DNA of 64,000 nucleotides, from assembly GCF_019429485.1 (NCBI RefSeq), contig NZ_JAHXZN010000002.1, forward strand, positions 248,001 to 312,000, written 5' to 3'. Positions 25,516-36,386 of this stretch are shown in pieces. The stretch is from Sphingomonas citri. Lineage in GTDB: Bacteria > Pseudomonadota > Alphaproteobacteria > Sphingomonadales > Sphingomonadaceae. The notes beneath the pieces are model-generated. The model was given only the letters and a program-made list of their open reading frames with translations. It was not told the DNA's origin and searched no databases. Position numbers and translations under genes: made by a program. Numbering within the stretch: position 1 is the first letter of the stretch; every line of letters begins with the position of its first letter.

Positions 25516-27407
25516 CGCGCCGCATCCTTCGCGCGCGCGGCCGCCTTGGGCGCCGGCGCGCGCATCGCGGCGTCGACGATCGCCTGCACCAGCTCGGCGT
25601 AGCTCATCCCGGTGTGGCGCGCCTGCTCGGGGACGAGGCTCAAAGCGGTCATGCCCGGCTGAGTGTTGACCTCGAGCAGGAACAGACCGTCGACGCCGCG
25701 CTCGTCGTCCCAGCGGAAATCGGAGCGACTGCACCCGCGGCAGCCGAGCACGCGATGCGCCTGGAGCGCGAGGTCGCGGCAGGCCTCGGCGATCTCGTCG
25801 GGCACCGGCGCGGGGAAGAGATGCTCGGTCATGCCGTCGGTGTATTTGGCGTCGTAATCGTACCAGCCCGACTTGGGCCGCAGCTCGGTGACGCCGAGCG
25901 CGCGCGGGCCATCGGCACCGTCGAGCACCGCGGTGGTCAGCTCGCGCCCGCGGACGTACGGCTCGGCGAGCAGCTCGTCGAACTCCTGCCACGGCCCCGC
26001 GGTGTCGCGTCCGATCGGGCTGCCGTAATTGCCGCCCGCGGTGACGATCGCGACGCCCACCGACGAGCCCTCGTTGACGGGCTTGAGGACATAGGGGCGC
26101 GGCAGCGGGTCGGCCTCGAACACCTCGGCGGAGCGGACGATGCGCCCGCCCGGCATCGGCACGCCGGCAGGGACGAGCACCTGCTTGGTCAGCACCTTGT
26201 CGATCGCGATCACCGAGGTGGCGAGCCCCGAGTGGGTGTAGCGCAGCCCCATCAGCTCGAGCAGGCCCTGGACGCTGCCGTCCTCGCCGGGCGTGCCGTG
26301 GAGCGCGTTGAAGACGAGGTCGGGCGCCGCGGCGGCGAGATCGGCGGCGACGGTGGGGGTGAGGTCGACGCGGGTGACGCGGTGGCCGAGCGACTCGAGC
26401 GCCTCGGCGACGCCGGCGCCCGAGTTGAGCGACACCTCACGCTCGGCCGACCAGCCGCCCATGAGGACCGCGACGTGGAGACGCCTAAACTCCTCCCCAT
26501 GCCGGGGAGGATCGAGTTGAACGCCCACGCGCTGTATCTCCCATTCCAGTTCGACGCCGCTCGCGGCCTTGACGCGCGCGCGCACGTCCTCGCCCAGCGT
26601 CTCGATCTCGGCGCTGCTCGCGGCGCCCAGGTTGAGCAGGAAGTTGGCATGCTTCTCGCTCACCTGCGCGTCGCCGCGGCGCAGACCGCGGCAGCCGGCG
26701 GCGTCGACCAATTCCCACGCCTTCGCGCCCGGCGGGTTCTTGAAGGTGGAGCCGCCGGTGCGCGAGCGCAGCGGCTGGCTCGCCTCGCGCGCGGCGGCGA
26801 TGCGATCCATCTCGGCCTGGATCGCGGCGGGCTCGCCCGGCACGCCGCGGAAGGTCGCTCCCACCACCACCGCCCCGTCGGGCAGCGCCGAGTGGCGATA
26901 GCTGTAGCCCAAATCGTCGCGCGACAGCGTCCGCCGCGTGCCGTCACGCAGCACCACCTCGGCCTCGACCAGCACATCGGCGGTCTCCCGACCATAGGCG
27001 CCGCCATTCATCCGAACGAAGCCGCCGACCGTCCCCGGGATCGAGCGCAGGAACTCGACCCCCGCCACGCCGGCGTCGCGCGCGGTGGAGGATACGAGGA
27101 TGCCGCTCGCCCCGCCGCCGCAGCGCAGCCGCGAGTCGCCGATCGGCTCCACCCTCGCGAAGGCCTTGCCCAGCCGGATCGTCACGCCCGGCACGCCGCC
27201 GTCGCGCACGATCAGGTTCGAGCCGAGCCCGAGCGGCAGCACCGGCACGCGCGGATGGAGCGCGGCGAGGAAGGCGGCGAGATCGTCCGCGTCGGCGGGC
27301 TCGAACAGCCACTCGGCCGCCCCGCCGCTCTTGAACCAGACGAGCGGCGCCAGCGCGGCACCGGGGGTGAGCCGCCCGCGCACCGGAGGGAGCGTCGCGA
27401 CGCTCAC
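25512..27407 (-). CDS. murB-ddl: MurB-Ddl fusion: UDP-MurNAc dehydrogenase joined to D-alanine--D-alanine ligase
   Basis: One continuous frame of 631 residues encodes two enzymes of peptidoglycan synthesis. Residues 1 to about 295 are MurB, which reduces UDP-GlcNAc-enolpyruvate with NADPH and [40 protein letters not shown] and the active Ser in [18 protein letters not shown]. Residues about 310-631 are Ddl, which makes D-Ala-D-Ala with [53 protein letters not shown], and [12 protein letters not shown]. The linker [14 protein letters not shown] (27 bases of it palindrome-bearing DNA, 26491-26511) has no stop. Start is the GTG at 27407 overlapping the murC stop. No ATG, GTG or TTG precedes the first Ddl strand except the GTG at residue 294, so a separately initiated Ddl would be either truncated or extended. 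Confidence 0.9.
   Translation of the reverse strand: MSVATLPPVRGRLTPGAALAPLVWFKSGGAAEWLFEPADADDLAAFLAALHPRVPVLPLGLGSNLIVRDGGVPGVTIRLGKAFARVEPIGDSRLRCGGGASGILVSSTARDAGVAGVEFLRSIPGTVGGFVRMNGGAYGRETADVLVEAEVVLRDGTRRTLSRDDLGYSYRHSALPDGAVVVGATFRGVPGEPAAIQAEMDRIAAAREASQPLRSRTGGSTFKNPPGAKAWELVDAAGCRGLRRGDAQVSEKHANFLLNLGAASSAEIETLGEDVRARVKAASGVELEWEIQRVGVQLDPPRHGEEFRRLHVAVLMGGWSAEREVSLNSGAGVAEALESLGHRVTRVDLTPTVAADLAAAAPDLVFNALHGTPGEDGSVQGLLELMGLRYTHSGLATSVIAIDKVLTKQVLVPAGVPMPGGRIVRSAEVFEADPLPRPYVLKPVNEGSSVGVAIVTAGGNYGSPIGRDTAGPWQEFDELLAEPYVRGRELTTAVLDGADGPRALGVTELRPKSGWYDYDAKYTDGMTEHLFPAPVPDEIAEACRDLALQAHRVLGCRGCSRSDFRWDDERGVDGLFLLEVNTQPGMTALSLVPEQARHTGMSYAELVQAIVDAAMRAPAPKAAARAKDAAR
26491..26511. 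repeat. Palindrome inside the MurB-Ddl linker
   Basis: Perfect 8-bp arms TCCTCCCC and GGGGAGGA around a five-base loop. It codes for part of the linker between MurB and Ddl. This kind of short CCTCCCC/GGGGAGG palindrome is typical of intergenic DNA, so its presence within a frame suggests the linker was once intergenic. Confidence 0.7.
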
Positions 27408-28822
27408 CGCCGCTGCGCCGAGATCGCGGCGGCGAGCCCCGCCGCCCATTTGGTGATGTCGCCCGCGCCCAGGCAGATCACCTGGTCGCCCGCGCGCAGC
27501 TCGCCCGCCAGCGCGGCGGCGAGCGCCGCGGCGTCCTCGACCTGCTCGGCCTGGCGATGGCCGCGGTCGCGCAGCCCCGCCACCAGCGCGGCCGAGTCGA
27601 CGCCGGGCACCGGCGCCTCGCCCGCGGCATAGACCGGGGTGACATAGACGAGGTCGGCGTCGTTGAACGCGCCGCGGAACTCCTCCATCAGGTTACCCAG
27701 CCGCGAGTAGCGATGCGGCTGCACCACCGCGATCACGCGACCCTGAGCGGACTCGCGCGCCGCGGCGAGCACCGCGCGGATCTCGACCGGGTGGTGGCCG
27801 TAATCGTCGACGATCGTCGCCGCGCCGCCGTCCAGCGCGACCTCCCCCACCTTGGTGAAGCGCCGCTTCACGCCGGAGAAACGCTCGAACCCCTTCTGGA
27901 TCGTCGCGTCGTCGATGCCGAGCTCGAGCGCGACGCCGATCGCCGCCAGCGCGTTCTGAACGTTGTGGCGCCCCGGCATCGGCAGGTCGATCCCCTCGAT
28001 CGAGCGCACCGCGCCGTCGCGCGCGCGCACCTGCGCCTCGAAGCGGTTGCCGCCGGGATAGGGGGTGACGTTGACGCCGCGCACGTCGGCCGAGGCGGCG
28101 AAGCCATAAGTGACGATGCGGCGGTCGCGCACGCGCGGGATCAGCGCCTGCACCTCGGGATGGTCGAGGCACAGCAGCGCCGCGCCGTAGAAGGGGACGT
28201 TCTCGACGAACTCGACGTACGCGTCCTTGGCGCGATCGAAGCTGCCGTAATGGTCGAGGTGCTCGGGGTCGATGTTGGTGACCACCGCGATCGTGCCGTC
28301 GAGCCGCAGGAAGCTGCCGTCGCTCTCGTCCGCCTCGACCACCATCCAGTCGCTCGCGCCGAGCCGCGCGTTCGAGCCGTAGCTGTTGATGATGCCGCCG
28401 TTGATGACGGTCGGATCGACCCCGCCGGCGTCGAGCAGCGCCGCCACCATCGACGTGGTCGTCGTCTTGCCGTGCGTGCCCGCGACCGCGACGGTCGACT
28501 TCAGCCGCATCAGCTCGGCGAGCATCTCGGCGCGGCGCACGACGGGAACGCGGTTCTGCAGCGCCGCCTCCACCTCGGGGTTGCCCCGCTTCACCGCGGT
28601 GGAGGTGACCACCACCGCGGCGCCCGCCACGTTGGCGGCGTCGTGCCCGATCGTCACCTTCATGCCGCGCGCACGCAGGCCCTCGACGACATAGCCCTCG
28701 GCGACGTCCGAGCCCTGTACGCTATAGCCGAGATTGTGCATCACCTCGGCGATGCCGGACATGCCGATCCCGCCGATGCCGACGAAGTGGATCGTCCCGA
28801 TGTCGGTGGCGACCCCCCTCAC
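27404..28822 (-). CDS. murC: UDP-N-acetylmuramate--L-alanine ligase
   Basis: Adds L-Ala to UDP-MurNAc, the first amino acid of the peptide stem; cytoplasmic. 472 residues: N-terminal [23 protein letters not shown], the ATP loop [11 protein letters not shown] (about 113-123), central DESDGSFL and [11 protein letters not shown], and the C-terminal [10 protein letters not shown] and QPHRYSR. The GTG start at 28822 overlaps the murG stop (GTGA). Confidence 0.98.
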   Translation of the reverse strand: MRGVATDIGTIHFVGIGGIGMSGIAEVMHNLGYSVQGSDVAEGYVVEGLRARGMKVTIGHDAANVAGAAVVVTSTAVKRGNPEVEAALQNRVPVVRRAEMLAELMRLKSTVAVAGTHGKTTTTSMVAALLDAGGVDPTVINGGIINSYGSNARLGASDWMVVEADESDGSFLRLDGTIAVVTNIDPEHLDHYGSFDRAKDAYVEFVENVPFYGAALLCLDHPEVQALIPRVRDRRIVTYGFAASADVRGVNVTPYPGGNRFEAQVRARDGAVRSIEGIDLPMPGRHNVQNALAAIGVALELGIDDATIQKGFERFSGVKRRFTKVGEVALDGGAATIVDDYGHHPVEIRAVLAAARESAQGRVIAVVQPHRYSRLGNLMEEFRGAFNDADLVYVTPVYAAGEAPVPGVDSAALVAGLRDRGHRQAEQVEDAAALAAALAGELRAGDQVICLGAGDITKWAAGLAAAISAQRR

Positions 28823-29979
28823 GCGAACGCTTTCCGCTGCTGAACGCGCCCGATCGGCAGCCGCGACGCGGGCGAGTCGAGGCTCTCGACGAGGTCGGCG
28901 AGGTCGCTCGCCGCCTCGGGGGTGCCGCAGGCGCGGGCGCGCGCCGCGGCATTCTGGAGCGCTTCCGGGTCGAGCCCGAGTTTCTGCATCTGCTTGGCGA
29001 GCTCGCTGGGGGTGAAGGCCGATTGCGCGATCGTGCGCGCGCCGCCGGCGCGGGTGATCTCGCGCGCGTTGGCGGTCTGGTGGTCGTCGGTGGCGCTGGG
29101 CAGCGGCACCAGGATGGCGGGGCGCCCCGCCGCGGTCAGCTCGGCGATGGTCGAGGCGCCCGCGCGCGCGATCACCACATGCGCCCAGCCGAGCTGCTCG
29201 GGCAGGTCGGGCAGATAGGTGGCGAGGTCGGCCGCGATCTCGAGCCGCGCGTAGGTCTCACGCGCGGCGTCGATGTCCTCGATGCGGGCCTGGTGCGTCA
29301 CCTGGAGCCGGCGGCGGAACGCGACCGGCAGCATCGCCAGCCCCTCGGGCACCACCTGGCTCAGCACCGACGCGCCCTGGCTGCCGCCGGTGACGAGCAC
29401 GCGGAAGATGCTGTCCTCGTCGAGCAACGGATAGGGCTTGGCGCGCAGCGCGAGCACGCTCTCACGCACCGGGTTGCCGACGTGATGCGCCTTGCCGCTG
29501 TGGCGCGGGCGCAGCCGCTCGGTCTCGGCGTAGCTGGTCGCGATCGCGTCGACCTTGCCCGCCACCAGCCGGTTGACGCGGCCGAGCACGGCATTCTGCT
29601 CATGCACCGCGGTGCGGATCCCCGCCGCGAACGCCGCCGACAGCGCGGGATAAGCGGGGTAACCGCCGAAACCGATCACCGCGGCGGGCTTGAACGTGCG
29701 GTACAGCTCCGCCGCCATGGCGCGGCCCTGCATCATCAGCCGCGCCGCCTTGGCCCAGCCGAGCGGCCCGCCGGCGAAGCGCCCGGCGGGAATGACATGG
29801 GTCTGGACTCCCTCGAACAGGCCGGGGAAGCGCACCCCGCGCGCGTCGCTCACCAACGCGACGCGGTGGCCGCGCTTGGTCAGCTCGGTCGCGAGCGCGG
29901 CGGCCGGCACCATATGGCCGCCGGTCCCGCCCGCGGCGAGCACGAAGTGGCGCGGGCGGAAGTCCTGCACGGGCGTCAT
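28819..29979 (-). CDS. murG: UDP-GlcNAc:lipid I N-acetylglucosaminyltransferase
   Basis: Peripheral inner-membrane enzyme that converts lipid I to lipid II. 386 residues: the glycine loop [13 protein letters not shown], the second loop [10 protein letters not shown], and the UDP-GlcNAc motif [19 protein letters not shown] with the [10 protein letters not shown] block. The ATG at 29979 gives an ATGA overlap with ftsW, matching the cluster's other junctions; the ATG four codons upstream is possible but less consistent. Confidence 0.97.
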   Translation of the reverse strand: MTPVQDFRPRHFVLAAGGTGGHMVPAAALATELTKRGHRVALVSDARGVRFPGLFEGVQTHVIPAGRFAGGPLGWAKAARLMMQGRAMAAELYRTFKPAAVIGFGGYPAYPALSAAFAAGIRTAVHEQNAVLGRVNRLVAGKVDAIATSYAETERLRPRHSGKAHHVGNPVRESVLALRAKPYPLLDEDSIFRVLVTGGSQGASVLSQVVPEGLAMLPVAFRRRLQVTHQARIEDIDAARETYARLEIAADLATYLPDLPEQLGWAHVVIARAGASTIAELTAAGRPAILVPLPSATDDHQTANAREITRAGGARTIAQSAFTPSELAKQMQKLGLDPEALQNAAARARACGTPEAASDLADLVESLDSPASRLPIGRVQQRKAFA

Positions 29980-31190
29980 TCGGCGTTCCATCGCGTAATG
30001 TAGGGGCTGCGCAGCAGGAACGGGTTGCGCCGCGTGAACGCCAGCAGCAGTCCCATGCCGAGCGACAGCGCCACCATCGACGATCCGCCGTAGCTGATGA
30101 ACGGCAGCGTCATCCCCTTGGACGGCGCCAGCCCCGTATTGACCGCCATCGAGATCAGCGCCTGCGCGCCGAACTGAACGGCCAGCCCCGAGGCGGCGAG
30201 CAGTTTAAACGGGTCCTGCTCGTCGAGCAGCTTGACGAACACGCGCACCACGAGCGCCAAGAACACCAGTGCCACCACCATGCAGGCGAGCAGCCCGAAC
30301 TCCTCGCCGATCACCGAGAAGATGTAGTCGGTGTGCGCTTCCGGGAGGCCATATTTCACCGTGCCGCCACCCGGCCCGGTGCCGAACCAGCCGCCCGAGG
30401 TGAGCGTGCGATGCGCCGCGTCGGTCTGAAAATGGTCCGCCGCACCCTCGCCTTCCACGCCGGGGAAGAGGAAGGCATCGATGCGCGCGCGCGCGGTGCT
30501 GTAGAAGAGGTACGCCGCCACCAGCGCCGCGGGCACCATCGCGACGAAGCCCATGATCACGCGCGTCGGCGTCCCCGCGATCGTGACGAGCGCGAGCCAG
30601 ATGCAGCAGAAGATCACGGTCTGGCCGAAATCGGGCTGGAGCATCAGCAGCAGCGCGATCAGCCCGGTGAGCCCCGCGGTGATCATCGTCACCGGCAGTT
30701 CCTCGTCTCGCGACTTGAGCGACAGCAGCCACGCCACCGCGACGACGAAGAAGGGCTTGAGGAACTCGGACGGCTGGAACTGCGCGAAACCGAAGCCGAT
30801 CCAGCGCCGCGCGCCGTTCACCATGACCCCCGCGAACGGCACGATCATCAGCAGCGCCACGCACACCGCCGCGCCGATCAGCGACATCCTCCGCGCCGCC
30901 GTCACCGGCAGCATCGACACGCCGAACAGCACCGGCAGCGACACGCCCGCCCACAGCAACTGGCGCCAGAAATAATGCAGCGGCGCGAACTTGAGGTGCT
31001 CGCCCGAATAGCGCGACGCGCTCGCCGGCGATCCCGCCGCGACCGCGATCAGCCCGATCGCGATTAGGAACAATGCGAGCAGCAGCAGCACGCGGTCGAT
31101 GTCCCAGAACCAGGTGCCGAGCGGCGACGGGTCACCGCGCCCGCCGCGCCCCTTGAGCCCCGCCCGCTGTGCCCTGCTCACGTCGGTCAT
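29976..31190 (-). CDS. ftsW: Peptidoglycan glycosyltransferase FtsW
   Basis: SEDS-family integral membrane polymerase that works with the cluster's FtsI at the septum. 404 residues with about ten membrane helices. Recognisable segments are NGARRWIGFGFAQFQPSEFLKP, present around residues 123-144 (family NGARRW-PSE block), AHTDYIFSVIGEEFG and the late PFISYGGSSM. An ATGA overlap joins it to murD upstream and to murG downstream. Confidence 0.96.
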   Translation of the reverse strand: MTDVSRAQRAGLKGRGGRGDPSPLGTWFWDIDRVLLLLALFLIAIGLIAVAAGSPASASRYSGEHLKFAPLHYFWRQLLWAGVSLPVLFGVSMLPVTAARRMSLIGAAVCVALLMIVPFAGVMVNGARRWIGFGFAQFQPSEFLKPFFVVAVAWLLSLKSRDEELPVTMITAGLTGLIALLLMLQPDFGQTVIFCCIWLALVTIAGTPTRVIMGFVAMVPAALVAAYLFYSTARARIDAFLFPGVEGEGAADHFQTDAAHRTLTSGGWFGTGPGGGTVKYGLPEAHTDYIFSVIGEEFGLLACMVVALVFLALVVRVFVKLLDEQDPFKLLAASGLAVQFGAQALISMAVNTGLAPSKGMTLPFISYGGSSMVALSLGMGLLLAFTRRNPFLLRSPYITRWNAE

Positions 31191-32488
31191 GCCAGCGCCT
31201 CCACTGCCGCGCGGAACACCGTACCGCGATGCTCGTAATCGCGGAACTGGTCGAACGAGGCGGCGGCGGGCGACAGCAGCACCACCTCACCGCGCCGCGC
31301 CTCGGCCGCGGCGATCCGCACCGCCTGCTCCAGCGTCCCCGCCTCGGCGACGGGTACGCGGTCGCGCAGCAGCGCGGCGAAGCGCGGGCCGGCCTCGCCG
31401 ATCGTATAGGCGCGCACCACGTTGCCGAAGTGCGGCGCGCAGGCGTCGAGGTCGTCGCCCTTGGCGCGGCCGCCGAGGATCCAGTGGACGCGCGGGAAGG
31501 CGGCAAGCGCGGGGGCGGCGCTCTCGGGGTTGGTGGCCTTGCTGTCGTCGATCCAGGTGACCCCGCCCAGCGTCGCCACCCGCTCCATCCGGTGCGGCAG
31601 GCCGTTGAACGTCTCCAACCCCGCCTCGACCGCGGCGCGGTCAAGGCCGAGCGCCTCCGCCACCGCGATCGCGGCGAGCGCGTTCTGCGCGTTGTGCGAG
31701 CCCTGCAGCGAGGGCCAGCGCGACTGGTCGAGCAGCGCGCCCGGCGCGATCGTGGTGATCGTCTCGCCGCGGTGCGCGAAACCTTCCGCGATCGCCGCCG
31801 AGGCGGCGTCGCCGGTGCCGATCACCGCGCGGTGGTGCGGCGACTGCATCGCGAACAGCCGCGCCTTGCTGGCGGCATAATCGGCGAACCCGGCATAACG
31901 GTCGAGATGGTCGGGGGTGACGTTGAGCAGCACTGCGACGTCGCAGTCGAGCGTCTGCGTCAGGTCGATCTGGTAGCTCGACAGCTCGAGCACATAGACG
32001 CCGCCCGCGGGTAGCGGCGCCTGGGCGAGGATCGGCAGGCCGATGTTGCCGCCCATCCGCGCGGGCACACCCGCGGTGTCGAGCAGGTGGTGGATGAGCG
32101 CCGTGGTGGTCGACTTGCCGTTGGTGCCGGTGATGCCGACGACGCGGTGCGGCGGCAGATCGGCGCGCGCCTGCGCGAACAGCTCGATGTCGCCGACGAT
32201 CGGCACGCCCGCCGCGCGCGCCGCCGCGGCGAGCGGGTGCGTGTTGAGCGGCACCCCGGGGGAGACGACTAGCGCGTCGAAGCTGCCGAGGTCGAGGGTG
32301 GCGAGGTCGGCGATCCGCAGATCCGCCTCGCGAGCGGCGAGCATCTGGTCGCGCTTCGCCGCGTCGCTGTCCCACGCCGTCACCCGCGCCCCCCCGGCGG
32401 CGAGCAGCGCACGCACGGTCGCGGCGCCCGAGCGTGCCAGCCCGAGCACCGCATAATGTCTGCCAGCCCAGGCGCCGGAGGTGATCAC
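31187..32488 (-). CDS. murD: UDP-N-acetylmuramoyl-L-alanine--D-glutamate ligase
   Basis: Adds D-Glu to UDP-MurNAc-L-Ala. 433 residues: N-terminal Rossmann [14 protein letters not shown], the ATP loop [15 protein letters not shown] (about 114-128), [10 protein letters not shown], and the C-terminal [13 protein letters not shown] and [14 protein letters not shown] start overlapping the mraY stop (GTGA 32485-32488), ATGA overlap with ftsW at the other end. Confidence 0.97.
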   Translation of the reverse strand: MITSGAWAGRHYAVLGLARSGAATVRALLAAGGARVTAWDSDAAKRDQMLAAREADLRIADLATLDLGSFDALVVSPGVPLNTHPLAAAARAAGVPIVGDIELFAQARADLPPHRVVGITGTNGKSTTTALIHHLLDTAGVPARMGGNIGLPILAQAPLPAGGVYVLELSSYQIDLTQTLDCDVAVLLNVTPDHLDRYAGFADYAASKARLFAMQSPHHRAVIGTGDAASAAIAEGFAHRGETITTIAPGALLDQSRWPSLQGSHNAQNALAAIAVAEALGLDRAAVEAGLETFNGLPHRMERVATLGGVTWIDDSKATNPESAAPALAAFPRVHWILGGRAKGDDLDACAPHFGNVVRAYTIGEAGPRFAALLRDRVPVAEAGTLEQAVRIAAAEARRGEVVLLSPAAASFDQFRDYEHRGTVFRAAVEALA

Positions 32489-33555
32489 CGCAGCTTCAAC
32501 GTGGAGAGACCGGCGAGCGCCAGCACCAGCGCGATGATCCAGAAGCGGATCACCACCGTCGGCTCGCTCCAGCCGAGCTGCTCGAAATGGTGGTGGATCG
32601 GCGCCATTCGGAAGATCCGTTTGCCGGTGCGCTTGTACCAGAACACCTGGATGATGACGCTCAATGCCTCCACCACGAACAGCCCGCCGATGATGCCGAG
32701 CACGATCTCGTGGTGCGCCACGACCGCGATCGTGCCCAGCGCACCGCCGAGCGCGAGGCTACCGGTATCGCCCATGAACACCGCCGCGGGCGGCGCATTG
32801 TACCACAGGAAGGCGAGCCCCGCGCCGACCATCGCGCCGCAGAAGATCGCCATGTCGCCCGCGCGCGGCACGTGCGGGATGCCGAGATAGTCGGCGAACT
32901 TCACGTTGCCGACCAGATAGGCGATGATCATGAACGCCACCGCGGCGATGATCACCGGCATGGTGGCGAGCCCGTCGAGCCCGTCGGTGAGGTTCACCGA
33001 ATTGCCGAAGGCCACGATCGTGAAGGCCGCGAACAGCGGATAGGCATAGCCGAGGTCGATGAAATAGCGGTTGGTGAACGGCAGATAGAGCGCCGAGCCG
33101 TTCTCCTGCATGATGATCCAGGCGGCGATGCCCGCGATCAGGAACTCGAGCAGCAGCCGGGTCCGCCCCGACACGCCCGCGGTGCTCGCCTTGCGCACCT
33201 TGTCATAGTCGTCGAGGAAACCGATCGCCCCGAAACCGAGCGTGACGCACAGACACGCCCAGACGAACGGGTTGGCCAGGTTCATCCACAGCAGGATCGA
33301 CAGCACCAGAGAGGTGAGGATCATCAGCCCGCCCATCGTCGGCGTGCCGCGCTTGGCGAGGTGGGTCTGCGGCCCGTCGGCACGGATCGGCTGGCCCTTG
33401 CCCTGCCGCACGCGCAGCCAGCCGATGAAGCGCGGCCCGATGATCAGGCCGATGAACAGAGCGGTCGCCACCGCCGCGCCGGCGCGGAAGGAGAGATAGC
33501 GGATGAGGTTCAGCCCGCCGGGGAAACCCAGATGCTCGGCGATCCAGTACAGCAC
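32485..33555 (-). CDS. mraY: Phospho-N-acetylmuramoyl-pentapeptide-transferase
   Basis: Integral membrane enzyme that transfers phospho-MurNAc-pentapeptide to undecaprenyl phosphate, forming lipid I. 356 residues, about ten helices. Active-site motifs are visible: [20 protein letters not shown] and [11 protein letters not shown], with APIHHHFE close to the C-terminus. The GTG start abuts the murF stop with no bases between. Confidence 0.98.
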   Translation of the reverse strand: MLYWIAEHLGFPGGLNLIRYLSFRAGAAVATALFIGLIIGPRFIGWLRVRQGKGQPIRADGPQTHLAKRGTPTMGGLMILTSLVLSILLWMNLANPFVWACLCVTLGFGAIGFLDDYDKVRKASTAGVSGRTRLLLEFLIAGIAAWIIMQENGSALYLPFTNRYFIDLGYAYPLFAAFTIVAFGNSVNLTDGLDGLATMPVIIAAVAFMIIAYLVGNVKFADYLGIPHVPRAGDMAIFCGAMVGAGLAFLWYNAPPAAVFMGDTGSLALGGALGTIAVVAHHEIVLGIIGGLFVVEALSVIIQVFWYKRTGKRIFRMAPIHHHFEQLGWSEPTVVIRFWIIALVLALAGLSTLKLR

Positions 33556-34926
33556 TCAACCCACCTTGTCGGCGAGCGCGGCGACCAGCCGCGACAGCCC
33601 GACCCCGTTCGATCCCTTGACGAGCACCGCGTCTCCCGGACGGAGCAGGGCGCGGACCTGGTCCAGCGCCGCGGCGGCATCGCGCACATGGACGAAATCG
33701 ACCTTCCCCTCAAGCGCCTGCGCGAGCGGTGCCATCGCCTCGCCGACCAGCACGGCCATTTCAACCCGCGCCGCCATCACCGCCGGGGCGAGCGCCTCGT
33801 GGTACGCGGCCGAGCCCTCGCCGAGTTCGCGCATCTCGCCCAGCACCGCGACGTGGCGCCCCGGCTCCTGCGCCAGCACCGCCAGCGTCGCGCGCATCGA
33901 GGCCGGGTTGGCATTGTAGCTCTCGTCGATCAGCAGCGCGCGGCCCTCGCCCACAGCGACGTCGCGTCGTGCGCCGCGCCCCGCCAGCCCGCCGAGCTCG
34001 CCCAGCGCAAGCCCGGCGAGCGCGAGGTCGGCGCCGACCGCGTCGACCGCGGCGAGCACCGCCATCGCATTCGACACCCAATGCTGGCCCGGCTGCGCGA
34101 TCGTCATGCTCAGCTCGCGCGCGCCCACCTTGGCGCCGACGAAGGTGCCGCCGCGCGGCGAGGGCATCACCTCGGCGGCGTGGACGTCGGCGCGCTTGTC
34201 GAGTCCGAAGGTGACGATCTTGCCCGCATAAGGGTGCGCCGCCGCGATCAGCCGGTCGCGGTGCGGGCTGTCATATGGGACGATCGCGATGCCGCCGGGC
34301 TCCAGCCCCCGGAAGATCTCGCCCTTGGCGTCGGCGATCGCGCTCTCGTCGGGGAAGAACTCGGTATGCGCCGGCGCGATCGCGGTGACGATCGCGACGT
34401 GGGGGCGGACGAGCGTGGTCAGGTGCGCCAGCTCGCCGGGGTGGTTCATCCCCATCTCCAGCACCGCATAGTCGCTGTCGGCGGGCATGCGCGCGAGGCT
34501 GAGCGGGACGCCAGTATGGTTGTTGTAGCTTTTCACCGAGCGGTGCGCGCGTCGGTTGGGCGAGCGGTCGAGCGCGGCGAACAGCGCCTCCTTGGTCGAG
34601 GTCTTGCCGACCGAGCCGGTGACGCCGATCACTCGGCCCTTCACCCGCGCGCGGGCGGCGCGGGCGAGCGCCTCGAGCGCGGCGAAGGTGTCCGCGACGC
34701 GCACGACGGGATGCGTGGTATCGCTCGACACGATCGCGCCGGCGGCGCCCTGCGCGAACGCCTGGTCGAGGAAGCGGTGGCCGTCGCTCTGCTCGCCCGC
34801 CAGCGCGACGAACAGGTCGCCCTCGCCCACCTCGCGCGAGTCGAAGGCGACCCCGTCGGCGGCGAAGTCGGCGGTGGCGGTGCCGCCGGTGGCAGCGGCG
34901 ATGTCGGACGAGGTCCAGAGGCTCAT
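33556..34926 (-). CDS. murF: UDP-MurNAc-tripeptide--D-alanyl-D-alanine ligase
   Basis: Adds the D-Ala-D-Ala made by Ddl to the muramyl tripeptide. 456 residues: N-terminal DSREVGEGDLFVAL, the ATP loop GVTGSVGKTSTKEAL, YNNHTGVPLSLAR, ITAIAPAHTEFF-like TAIAPAHTEFF, and DESYNANPASMRATL. The ATG at 34926 has GGAG about eight bases upstream. It is preceded by murE after a 22-base gap, the widest among the mur genes here. Confidence 0.97.
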   Translation of the reverse strand: MSLWTSSDIAAATGGTATADFAADGVAFDSREVGEGDLFVALAGEQSDGHRFLDQAFAQGAAGAIVSSDTTHPVVRVADTFAALEALARAARARVKGRVIGVTGSVGKTSTKEALFAALDRSPNRRAHRSVKSYNNHTGVPLSLARMPADSDYAVLEMGMNHPGELAHLTTLVRPHVAIVTAIAPAHTEFFPDESAIADAKGEIFRGLEPGGIAIVPYDSPHRDRLIAAAHPYAGKIVTFGLDKRADVHAAEVMPSPRGGTFVGAKVGARELSMTIAQPGQHWVSNAMAVLAAVDAVGADLALAGLALGELGGLAGRGARRDVAVGEGRALLIDESYNANPASMRATLAVLAQEPGRHVAVLGEMRELGEGSAAYHEALAPAVMAARVEMAVLVGEAMAPLAQALEGKVDFVHVRDAAAALDQVRALLRPGDAVLVKGSNGVGLSRLVAALADKVG

Positions 34927-34948
34927 GCCACGCTCTCCACCATCCCGC

Positions 34949-36376
34949 TCACGCCGCCATCTCGCGCGCGACCGCGACGTCGTCGAACGGCAGCACCAGG
35001 TCGCCGACGATCTGGCCCTGCTCATGGCCCTTGCCCGCGATCAGCACGATATCACCCGCCGCTGCCTCGCGCAGCGCGGCGGCGATCGCGGCGCGGCGGT
35101 CGCCGATCTCGCGTGCGCCCGGCGCGCCCTCGAGCAGCTCGGCGCGGATTGCGGCGGGATCCTCCGAGCGCGGGTTGTCGTCGGTGACGATCACCACGTC
35201 CGCCGCTGCCGCCGCCACCTGCCCCATCGGCTCGCGCTTGCCGCGGTCGCGGTCGCCGCCTGCCCCCACCACCAGGATCAGCCGCCCCGCGACGTGCGGG
35301 CGCAGCGCCGCGCAGGCCGCCTCGATCGCGTCGGGCGTGTGCGCATAGTCCACATAGACCGGCGCCCCGCTCGCGGTAATCGCGGCGCGCTCCAGCCGCC
35401 CGCGCACCGGCTGGAGCCGCGCCAGCCCCGCGATCGTCGTCGCCACGTCGCCGCCGGTGGCGATCACCAGCCCCGCGGCGATGAGCGCGTTGGCCGCCTG
35501 ATAGCCCCCGATCAGCGGGAGCTGGACGCGATGATCGACGCCACCGGCGCGGATCACCAGGCCCTGCCCGAGCAGCGTCGGCACGCGCTCGATCAGCCGC
35601 AGGTCGTCGCCGTGCTCGCCGACGGTGACGACGCGATTGCCGCGTTCGCGCGCGATGTCGATGACGCGCTCGGACTGCGGGTCGTCCGCCCAGACCACGG
35701 CGCTGCCGTCGTCGCTCAGCACCTGCGCGAACAGCCGCAGCTTGGCGGTGAAATAGGCGGCCATGTCGCCGTGATAGTCGAGATGGTCACGCCCGAGATT
35801 GGTGAAGGCGGCGGCGCGCACCGGCAGCCCCTCGGTGCGGTACTGGCTCAGCCCGTGGCTCGACGCCTCGAAGGCGAGGTGCGTGACTCCCTCGCGCGCC
35901 AGCCCGGCGACGTTCGACAGGAAGGTGACGACGTCGGGCGTGGTCAGCCCGGTGACGACGCGCTCGTCGGCGGTGGTGACGCCGAGCGTGCCGATCGAGG
36001 CGGCGTGCTCGCCCGCCATGCGCCACAGCTGGCGCGTCATTTCGACGGTGGAGGTCTTGCCGTTGGTGCCCGTCACCGCCACCGCGGTCGCGGGGAAGGG
36101 CGCGTAGAAGCGTGCGGCGAGGCGGGCGAAGGCCTCGCGCGGGTTGTCGTCGGCGACGTGGACCGCCCCTTCGACGTGCGCGCCGGGCCGCGCCACCACG
36201 GCCACCGCGCCGGCCTCGACCGCGGCGTCGATATAATCCTCGCCGTTGACGCGCAGCCCCTCGAACGCGCCGAAGAGGTTGCCCGGCGCGACCTTGCGAT
36301 GATCGATCGCGAAACCGGTGACGGTCGCGTCGGCGGCGATAGCGGCGGCGTCGCCGAGAAGCGCGGAGAGCCTCAT
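34949..36376 (-). CDS. murE: UDP-MurNAc-L-Ala-D-Glu--meso-diaminopimelate ligase
   Basis: Adds the third stem residue. 475 residues: N-terminal DHRKVAPGNLFGAFEG, the ATP loop VTGTNGKTSTVEM, TNLGRDHLDYHG, VDYAHTPDAIE, and the specificity motif DDNPRSEDP. DNPR marks meso-DAP rather than lysine ligases, agreeing with dapB in the same region. The ATG at 36376 lies ten bases after the ftsI stop; the longer open frame upstream overlaps ftsI coding and is not used. Confidence 0.97.
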   Translation of the reverse strand: MRLSALLGDAAAIAADATVTGFAIDHRKVAPGNLFGAFEGLRVNGEDYIDAAVEAGAVAVVARPGAHVEGAVHVADDNPREAFARLAARFYAPFPATAVAVTGTNGKTSTVEMTRQLWRMAGEHAASIGTLGVTTADERVVTGLTTPDVVTFLSNVAGLAREGVTHLAFEASSHGLSQYRTEGLPVRAAAFTNLGRDHLDYHGDMAAYFTAKLRLFAQVLSDDGSAVVWADDPQSERVIDIARERGNRVVTVGEHGDDLRLIERVPTLLGQGLVIRAGGVDHRVQLPLIGGYQAANALIAAGLVIATGGDVATTIAGLARLQPVRGRLERAAITASGAPVYVDYAHTPDAIEAACAALRPHVAGRLILVVGAGGDRDRGKREPMGQVAAAAADVVIVTDDNPRSEDPAAIRAELLEGAPGAREIGDRRAAIAAALREAAAGDIVLIAGKGHEQGQIVGDLVLPFDDVAVAREMAA

Positions 36377-36386
36377 CGCGCGCGCC

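Noticed and set aside
25614-27632. 672-codon plus-strand frame opposite murB-ddl
   Set aside because: Shadow frame caused by GC-rich codon use; no domain, no start context.
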